From Thermococcus sp. AM4 (GTDB lineage: Archaea > Methanobacteriota_B > Thermococci > Thermococcales > Thermococcaceae), in contig NC_016051.1 of assembly GCF_000151205.2 (NCBI RefSeq), forward strand, positions 434,001 through 498,000: 64,000 nt of DNA. The letters are read 5' to 3'. The position numbers and the translations under genes are program-made. Below are positions 58,289 to 64,000 of the stretch, piece by piece; positions within the stretch are counted from its first letter, which is position 1, and each line of letters begins with the position of its first letter. The notes under the pieces were generated by a model, which searched no databases, was not told the DNA's origin, and was given only the letters and a program-made list of their open reading frames with translations.

Positions 58289-60170
58289 GCCTCGCCGTCC
58301 CGTAGCCCACGAAGAGCACCCTGTCCGGGTCGAGGGCCTTCAGCACTTCGGGCCTGTGGGTGATTATCAGGGCCGTTATGCCTGCCTCGCGGATTATCTC
58401 CCCTACTTTTTTGGCGACGCGCATGGCAGTGAGCGTGTCGAGATGGGCCGCGAACTCGTCAATGAGGAGCAGGTTGGGCTTCTCTGCCAGAAGCGAAGCT
58501 ATCCTCGCCCTCTCCTTCTGGCCCGTGCTCAGCTCGCCGTACTTCGCCCTGTAAAGGACGGCGTCGCTCAAACCCGCCCTGTTGAGTATCTCCACGGCGG
58601 CGTTGAGGTCGCTTATCTTCCTGTAAACGTGCTCCAAGATGCTCTCGGTTCCAAAGGTCGGCTCAAACTCACCGGGAATCATCACTGAGACCTTGGCGTT
58701 GTCGGGAACCTCAATCTTACCTTCAGTCGGTCTAAAGCGCTCCTCCCACCAGCCGTTGGCCGAGCCGAGAATGAGCCTCAGCAACGTCGTCTTTCCAGCC
58801 CCGCTCGCGCCGACAACGGCTATGAGCTCTCCCGGCTGGATTTCGAAGTTCAGGTTCCTCAGAACGGGCCTCTGGATGACGCGGTGTCTCACTCCAAAGG
58901 CCTTCAGCAGTTCCTGAATCTCCTCGGGCAGGCCTTTTATGTCAAGCTCGCTCTCGAAGACCTTGCTGACGTTGAGGAACTTTATCGGCCCGGCTAAGGG
59001 CTCAACCTTTCCATAGCTGGGCTTCCAGAGCCTTCCGTCCTTTGGAGCGTAGGGGTCTTCACGAAGGAAGCGCTCGATGTATTCTTTAGCCTCCTCTGTC
59101 AGCGGGTAGAAGAGAACCGGCCTTCCGCTCGCGGTCTCCCAGAGGAACTTGAAGCCGACCTTCTCGAAAAACGGGTTGTAGCGGGCCATCTGCGCTATGG
59201 TCTCGACAATGTGCTTCCTCTTCCGCATCTCAGGAATCCTGCGCTCGGCTATCCACTCGAGGGCCGACTTGACGCTCAACTGGCCCAGCCCGTCGGAGCG
59301 GTAGTCAGGGTGAACAACGACCCTCGCAATCCTCGCGCCTGCTGTATTGGTTTCCGCCAAAGCTTTCCACTTGGCCTGCTCCCAGAGGTAGGAGCGGGCT
59401 ATCCTCCTCTTTCCGTACTTCCTCTTCAGCTCCTCGTAGAGTTCCTTCATTATGCGCTCCGGCCAGAATGCCGGGTGGAACCACTCCTTCGGAAAGACCT
59501 TCTCGCGGATGTTCTTCTCAATTTCGCCGTTCGGCAAGCGACGGTGCATGAGCGGTATCGGCGGGTCAACGCGGACGTAGCTGAGAATTCTCGGCTCGTA
59601 TTCTTCCCTCTCGACGAGCTCGAAGATGAAGAAGCGCGACGCCGGAGTTGAGCCCTTTATCTCGAGTATGTGGCTCTCGGCCCCGCAGATTGGGCACTTC
59701 TGCTTGGTGTTGGCCTCGAAGATGTGGCCGTTCTCACAGCGCCATAAGGCCACCTTCTCCTTCTGGCTCGCGTAGTGGTACTGCTCCAGCTCGGCTATCG
59801 CCTCGAAGTCGGACTCGTATTTCGCCTCGCGGGCGCGGATTTTGTATGTGTAGAGGAGCTCGCCGGTCAAAGGCGAGTAGCGCTTGGCCTCAACGGTTTT
59901 CTCGAAGAGGGGCCACACCGGAATTTTATCGCCTTCGTAGAACTTCCAAAGCTCATAATCGTCGAAGTCGAGAACCTTGACGCCGTCCTTCTCCTTCGGC
60001 TTGTGGAGGATTTCGACCTCAACCTCATCACCGTTCAGAAACCATTGGGCGACGTTGCCCGTCATGTAGAGGCGGTATTTTTCTCCACCGGCTTCAACTT
60101 CGAGGATCCCGAACCAGCGGTGCTTGAAGCGCGGGATTTCGCTACCTGCAACTTTCCCCCTTATGAGCAT
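58260..60170 (-). CDS. ABC-type ATPase fused to a GNAT acetyltransferase domain (COG2401-like)
   Basis: 636 residues. N-terminal region of unknown fold, a zinc ribbon (RCENGHIFEANTKQKCPICG at about 145-165), a GNAT-like domain (ARIARVVVHPDYRSDGLGQL, YNPFFEKVGFKFLWETASG, about 275-360), then an ABC ATPase: Walker A VVGASGAGKTTLLRL, signature GELSTGQKERARIASLL, Walker B NLLLIDEFAAHLD and switch ITHRPEVL. It has no membrane segments and no partner permease. Family function unknown; the combination suggests acetylation coupled to nucleic-acid or ribosome work. GGTGATTCC precedes the ATG. Confidence 0.88.
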   Translation of the reverse strand: MLIRGKVAGSEIPRFKHRWFGILEVEAGGEKYRLYMTGNVAQWFLNGDEVEVEILHKPKEKDGVKVLDFDDYELWKFYEGDKIPVWPLFEKTVEAKRYSPLTGELLYTYKIRAREAKYESDFEAIAELEQYHYASQKEKVALWRCENGHIFEANTKQKCPICGAESHILEIKGSTPASRFFIFELVEREEYEPRILSYVRVDPPIPLMHRRLPNGEIEKNIREKVFPKEWFHPAFWPERIMKELYEELKRKYGKRRIARSYLWEQAKWKALAETNTAGARIARVVVHPDYRSDGLGQLSVKSALEWIAERRIPEMRKRKHIVETIAQMARYNPFFEKVGFKFLWETASGRPVLFYPLTEEAKEYIERFLREDPYAPKDGRLWKPSYGKVEPLAGPIKFLNVSKVFESELDIKGLPEEIQELLKAFGVRHRVIQRPVLRNLNFEIQPGELIAVVGASGAGKTTLLRLILGSANGWWEERFRPTEGKIEVPDNAKVSVMIPGEFEPTFGTESILEHVYRKISDLNAAVEILNRAGLSDAVLYRAKYGELSTGQKERARIASLLAEKPNLLLIDEFAAHLDTLTAMRVAKKVGEIIREAGITALIITHRPEVLKALDPDRVLFVGYGTARLKENEREGQ

Positions 60171-60229
60171 GGAATCACCGGGATAAATAGGGAAGAGGGA
60201 GTTAAAACGTTAGCCCACGTCATTCTTGT

Positions 60230-62656
60230 TCATTCGGGCGGCCGGTATTTTATTCTCCAGCGGGCCAGGAAGACCAAAGCAGCGATCAAGCTTCCAAGGC
60301 TGAGCCACCTCAACGGCCGATAGGGGTCTTCAAAGTTCAACCTCAGCTCATGCTCGCCTCCGGGAAGGGAAAGTTCAATGAGTCCGAGGTTCCCGTCCTT
60401 GGATACCTTTATCTCCCGGCCATCCACGTATGCCCTCCAGTGGGGATAGTAGTTCTCGGCCAGAATGACGGCGGTGCTTCTCTCCGTCCTGTACCGGAGG
60501 ATTAACTCCCCGTCCTTCCACCTCACAACACGGTAATCAACGCTGGGTGCCGTTATGTACTCGGAGAGGAGATCCTTGAGGATCATCGCCTCGTACTCGT
60601 TTTTCGTGTAAACCGCATGGTATGGGAGGTTGAGCCCTATGAAGTACACCCTACCCATTCCAATGTCCCTGAACCCGAGAACGGTGGCGTTTCCTAGTTT
60701 TATCAGGGGAGTGAGGTTTCCCTCATAGACCGTTGCAGTCCATGCGTCCCCCTCGTAGGTGAAGTTGGAGAAGGCCGAGACGTTGTAAACGCTGGAGGTC
60801 AGGTTTGCCCTGCCCTTTACGTGGACTATGACCGATTTAACTCCCAGCCTCGTCGCCATCGCGTCGGGGCTTCTGAAGGTGTTCACCACGAGAACTCCCC
60901 CGCTCTTTACGTATTCCTCAAGTTTTCTCCACACCAGCGGATCCCTGTACTTGTAACCGTCGAGGATCACAACGCTGTACTCGTTGAGGTGTTGGACGTA
61001 ATCGTCGATGAAACTCCCCTTCTCGTACTCGACTCCCATGTCCAGGGGCCAGTTTCCGATTACCAGAATGCTCGCCTTCGGGATCAAAAAGCTCCAGTTG
61101 TCCCAGGAGTACAGTCTTAAGCTGCCAGCCGAGTAGACCTCCCTAAAGCCCATTGCCCTCAGGTTTTCCTCGCCCGCTTTCGCGTCGTCGAAGTATGAGT
61201 CCACGATCACGTACTTGACCGAATACGCCCTCAGGGCCTTTTCTGCGTATCCCCTATCGTGGGCAATTGCGTAGTTGAGGTAGGTATGCTGGGGGTATGC
61301 AGGATCCCCCTGACGGTACCAGCCCCCGAGGATAGGTTTCCCAGTCATCGCTGGGGTGTAAGCTATCCTAGAACCCTGGGTGCTCCAGAGGCCCCACTGA
61401 AGGTACCTCCACCCGGTTCCGTTATCGTTTGCAATGTAGTTGAGAACCGCGGCATAGTCACCGGGGAATTCCTCCGCCTTCAAACTGTTCAGCCTGAGAC
61501 GGACATCGGAGATGGAGAGAACAATAAGAATAATGACAACGGCCAAAATGGCCCTCTTCGCTTTCATCCGCTCTGGCGGGTTCATGTATATCCGCTCCAG
61601 CAGAAGGGCGAAGCCAAGGGCGGAGAAAAACTCCAGAGGGTCGAGCCACCTATAGGGAGGCACCATGTTGAGGAGTGGAAGCCTGTTGAGTTCGGGGAAG
61701 GGACCATAGTAACCGAGGGAGAGGGCTATTGACGCCAATATCCCGACCAGAACGCCTGCGCCTAGCAAACGCTTCTCCTTTGGGCGAGGGAGGGTAAGGA
61801 GGGCCCCTATGACTCCAAGGTAGAGGATCGTGCCCTGATAGAAGGACCATCCTTCGCCAGGCAGGAGAACGGCGCTCAGCTTTGCACTCTGGAGGCGGAA
61901 AAGGTATTCGATGGAGTTCTCCTTGAGGAAGTGCGCTTGTCCCCTCTCGAGAAGGAAGGGGATGATCCAGAAAGCCGACAGAGCCAGGGCCGTTACACCG
62001 GCGATCGATGAGTTACGAAGTACCTTCATTGAGCTTGGCCGTTCAATCGACAGGAGATAGGGGATAAGGGGAACGAGCATGAGTCCAAAGGTGACCACGA
62101 GGGTGTGGTGGCTGAGCAGGACAGAAGCTAGGAAAACCCCTCCGATGAGGGCCTTTGGACGATCCCCCCTCCAGACGTAGAGCACCGCTAGGAGGAGAAG
62201 GGGGGCGAGGTTTATTCCCACGAACCTGGGGAAGTTGCCCTCCGGCGAGAGGATTCGGAGGTGATAGGGCGCGAGGATGTACGCTATGGACACGGCGTAC
62301 GATGTCACGTCGGAGAAGCCGAGGTTGCGGAGGAGGATTCTCATCGAAACCGCTCCGAGGAGCATCGCGATAACGATCGTTATCTTGTAACCCATGAGTG
62401 CTGAGCCGCTTACCATGCCAAAGAATGCTCCAATGTAGTAGGAGAGGGGCGGGTAGAAGCGAAGGAAAGGATAACCCCCGTACCAGTCCTCGATCCAGGA
62501 GGAATACCCGGGCATGAGCTTCCAGATTTTGAAAAGGTGGCCGTAGGCGTCGCCGCCCCATGACGGAGGATAACCGTGTCCAAGAAAGTCCCGGAGAACA
62601 AAGAGAACCGCAACAAGAACCAGCAAGAAGAATACAAACTCCCTTTTGAGCCTCAT
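60230..62656 (-). CDS. Large membrane protein of the PTPS-related/YfhO-like type
   Basis: 808 residues. About 12 membrane segments in the first 410 residues, starting FVFFLLVLVAVLFVLRDFLG, with the conserved loop GGDAYGHLFKIWKL and GYPFLRFYPPLSYYIGAFFG near the start, the pattern of the 6-pyruvoyl-tetrahydropterin synthase-related family of integral membrane proteins. An extracellular C-terminal part (YAVLNYIANDN, KYVIVDSYFDD, AENYYPHWRAYVDGREI) resembles the ligand domains of YfhO-like proteins. Probably acts on surface polysaccharides or lipid-linked sugars; not a pterin enzyme. GGGAGGTTATAATC precedes the ATG. Confidence 0.78.
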   Translation of the reverse strand: MRLKREFVFFLLVLVAVLFVLRDFLGHGYPPSWGGDAYGHLFKIWKLMPGYSSWIEDWYGGYPFLRFYPPLSYYIGAFFGMVSGSALMGYKITIVIAMLLGAVSMRILLRNLGFSDVTSYAVSIAYILAPYHLRILSPEGNFPRFVGINLAPLLLLAVLYVWRGDRPKALIGGVFLASVLLSHHTLVVTFGLMLVPLIPYLLSIERPSSMKVLRNSSIAGVTALALSAFWIIPFLLERGQAHFLKENSIEYLFRLQSAKLSAVLLPGEGWSFYQGTILYLGVIGALLTLPRPKEKRLLGAGVLVGILASIALSLGYYGPFPELNRLPLLNMVPPYRWLDPLEFFSALGFALLLERIYMNPPERMKAKRAILAVVIILIVLSISDVRLRLNSLKAEEFPGDYAAVLNYIANDNGTGWRYLQWGLWSTQGSRIAYTPAMTGKPILGGWYRQGDPAYPQHTYLNYAIAHDRGYAEKALRAYSVKYVIVDSYFDDAKAGEENLRAMGFREVYSAGSLRLYSWDNWSFLIPKASILVIGNWPLDMGVEYEKGSFIDDYVQHLNEYSVVILDGYKYRDPLVWRKLEEYVKSGGVLVVNTFRSPDAMATRLGVKSVIVHVKGRANLTSSVYNVSAFSNFTYEGDAWTATVYEGNLTPLIKLGNATVLGFRDIGMGRVYFIGLNLPYHAVYTKNEYEAMILKDLLSEYITAPSVDYRVVRWKDGELILRYRTERSTAVILAENYYPHWRAYVDGREIKVSKDGNLGLIELSLPGGEHELRLNFEDPYRPLRWLSLGSLIAALVFLARWRIKYRPPE

Positions 62657-62693
62657 GATTATAACCTCCCTTATTCCAGGGGGCCTGATTTTA

Positions 62694-63404
62694 TCAGCCG
62701 ATGAGATTTGAGAGGTATTCGATGACGTCCTTCAGGAAGGGGAACTCCGGGACTTCCTCACTTGAGATTATCTCCTCACCGCTGTCGCCGCGGCCCCTGA
62801 AGACGTCGTCGGTGTAGAAGTTGTCCTGCCCATCTTCGAAGTCCTCGCTTGCAATGAGCTGGCCGTTCCAGTACTCCTTAACGTTGTCTATGTACAGATC
62901 GTAGGTGCTTCTCTTGTTCCATCTGCCCGCGTTGATCTGCTCGACTTTGCTCACGTCAGCGTTCAGGGTTACCTTGGTGCTCCCTCCGTCTATCAAAAAG
63001 GTAACACTGTTCCGGGCTACCTCAATCCGGTATGTGTGGGGGACGCTCATATCGAGGCTGATCGTCTGGGAACCTGAGGGCGAGTCTATCACTACTTCGT
63101 CCTTTCCGTACCAGTAAAACGAATACCAGCAAGTTTTTCCTTTGCTGTTCTTGGCCTGGATCTCAAGGAGGACGACTCCCGCGCTGCCACTGTAGTTCGC
63201 CGCCATAACGACCTGTTCTATCGCGTAGACATCACCGGAACCAAGTACGCGGTTTACGTTGTGGATCTCAATGTATGAACTTTTTCGATCGTGACTCCAT
63301 GCGTGGAGGACGGTGCCGCTGAGGGGGGAGCCGTAGGCGTTGGGAATCCCGGCTATTATCATGATTATAGACAGGCTGATTATTGCACCCCTCATGAATT
63401 TCAC
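62694..63404 (-). CDS. Secreted protein with LamG-like body, neighbour of archaeosortase
   Basis: 236 residues from GTG 63404 (GGAGGTGAGCCGGTT before it). Signal peptide KFMRGAIISLSIIMIIAGIP; the body has concanavalin/LamG-like strands (YRIEVARNSVTFLIDGGSTK, YDLYIDNVKEYWNGQLIASE). Just before the end lies VPEFP, the motif that opens PEF-CTERM-type archaeosortase signals, but what follows (FLKDVIEYLSNLIG) is not a normal membrane segment with basic tail. Transcribed toward the PTPS-related gene, 37 nt away. A TATA-like GGTATTATAAACG lies at about 63440-63453. Confidence 0.72.
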   Translation of the reverse strand: MKFMRGAIISLSIIMIIAGIPNAYGSPLSGTVLHAWSHDRKSSYIEIHNVNRVLGSGDVYAIEQVVMAANYSGSAGVVLLEIQAKNSKGKTCWYSFYWYGKDEVVIDSPSGSQTISLDMSVPHTYRIEVARNSVTFLIDGGSTKVTLNADVSKVEQINAGRWNKRSTYDLYIDNVKEYWNGQLIASEDFEDGQDNFYTDDVFRGRGDSGEEIISSEEVPEFPFLKDVIEYLSNLIG

Positions 63405-63439
63405 AACCGGCTCACCTCCCTTCATACGTTACGGCTCTG

Positions 63440-63453
63440 ACGTTTATAATACC
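63440..63453 (-). promoter_or_regulatory. TATA box of the secreted-protein gene
   Basis: Minus-strand AAAGGTATTATAAACG, about 36-49 nt before GTG 63404. It separates this gene from the archaeosortase-type gene upstream, which ends about 70 bp earlier. Confidence 0.5.
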
Positions 63454-63522
63454 TTTAGACGTTACTTCGAACGCGGCTCGCCGGATTATAAGCGTTTCTC
63501 CTCAGAATCATCGAGTCCCTAG

Positions 63523-64000
63523 TCAATTTTGTCGTCTCTCCCTCAGGCTCTTCACCAGAAGATCCCCCAGCAGAAGAACCACTACTCCAAACATCAGCGC
63601 GGGCCCGAGGATGTAATGGAAGAACGAGAACACCTTCTCCCCGAAGTGGTGGTAGAGGAGTATCGAGGTAACGACGCGGAGAAAGTTCGCCAGGTAAAGG
63701 ACCGAGACCCCGAAGAGCCATTCCCAGGGATTTCTTCGTATACCCGGAAAGGTCAGGTAGACGATGGTGTAAAGGCTTATGCTGAACATCCCGCTGCACT
63801 GCCAGGTTATCTCGAAGGAGAGGCGCTCCTCCGGGAGGTACACCATGTTCCCCATGAGGGTGTTTGGAACTCCGAGAACCTTCAGCAGCACGTGGACGTT
63901 CTTTGCCTCAATCCTAACAAGAGGACCGCCGAATTTGGTTCCGATCACGAGTATCAGGATGGAGAACAGGAGGAGATACCCGAGGAGCTGCAGTATTCCA
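63523..64000 (-). CDS. Archaeosortase/exosortase-family transpeptidase (5' end cut by window edge)
   Basis: The frame is open to the right edge; about 159 C-terminal residues are visible, and the GTG at 63948 is internal, not the start. The three catalytic positions of the family are seen in order: cysteine in FEITWQCSGMFSISLYTIVY, arginine in YLANFLRVVTSILLYHHFG and histidine in FSFFHYILGPALMFG, with membrane segments around each. Such enzymes cut C-terminal sorting signals of surface proteins and transfer them to a lipid. Which signal this one uses cannot be told; the adjacent VPEFP protein and the window's CGP-CTERM proteins are candidates. Confidence 0.85.
   Translation of the reverse strand, partial: GILQLLGYLLLFSILILVIGTKFGGPLVRIEAKNVHVLLKVLGVPNTLMGNMVYLPEERLSFEITWQCSGMFSISLYTIVYLTFPGIRRNPWEWLFGVSVLYLANFLRVVTSILLYHHFGEKVFSFFHYILGPALMFGVVVLLLGDLLVKSLRERRQN

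Overview
The window is chromosomal DNA of a hyperthermophilic euryarchaeon of the order Thermococcales, most likely a Thermococcus species. The basis is sequence recognition: genes are short and tightly packed, Shine-Dalgarno sites are of the GGTGA/GGAGGTGAT type, promoters carry A/T-rich TATA boxes, and the gene content includes L-threonine dehydrogenase, SurR with its protein disulfide oxidoreductase, an ADP-forming acetyl-CoA synthetase beta subunit, archaeal aIF2 gamma, geranylgeranyl reductase, an archaetidylinositol-phosphate synthase, archaemetzincin and several exported proteins ending in the Thermococcaceae-type CGP-CTERM tail. No rRNA, tRNA or insertion sequence was recognised.

Layout. 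1-18.8 kb is mainly housekeeping: a ParA/MinD-like ATPase cut by the left edge, tdh, the pheS-DUF2283-pheT operon, thyX, argF, an MBL-fold phosphodiesterase, a Mut7-C protein overlapping an MptE-like pterin kinase, a CGP-CTERM exported protein, a GNAT, an archaeal AAA ATPase, an MFS carrier, a small toxin-antitoxin-like pair, then a nucleotidyltransferase, nadM and a SAM hydrolase on one strand and trm56 and an archaetidylinositol-phosphate synthase on the other. 18.8-26.6 kb holds amzA, a well-formed H/ACA guide RNA, a type IA topoisomerase, the surR-ferredoxin-geranylgeranyl reductase operon facing pdo across an extended SurR box, and an HPr-kinase-like P-loop protein. 26.6-30.3 kb is one very large exported two-lectin-domain CGP-CTERM protein.

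30.5-42.3 kb is a complete type I-B (Cst/Tneap-like) CRISPR-Cas locus. A 19-repeat array is read leftward from a roughly 0.5-kb leader; cas2 lies alone on the plus strand; nine genes on the minus strand follow in the order cas6, cas8, a small gene, cas7, cas5, cas3, cas4, cas1, second cas4. The small gene resembles the C-terminal domain of Cas8, so the operon appears to encode a separate Cas11-like small subunit beside a Cas8 that still has its own.

42.4-64 kb carries acdB, an exported DUF4139-like protein, aIF2 gamma with a PIN protein, a gene remnant followed by four tandem CGP-CTERM paralogues, an HD hydrolase with a DUF434 protein, two lipoproteins, endonuclease III, a PadR regulator facing a nitroreductase, an ABC-ATPase/GNAT fusion, a large PTPS-related membrane protein, a secreted protein and, cut by the right edge, an archaeosortase-family enzyme. 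Cell-surface biology is a recurring theme: six CGP-CTERM proteins, two lipoproteins and an archaeosortase-type transpeptidase lie in one window. All functional assignments are from reading the sequence; no database search was run.
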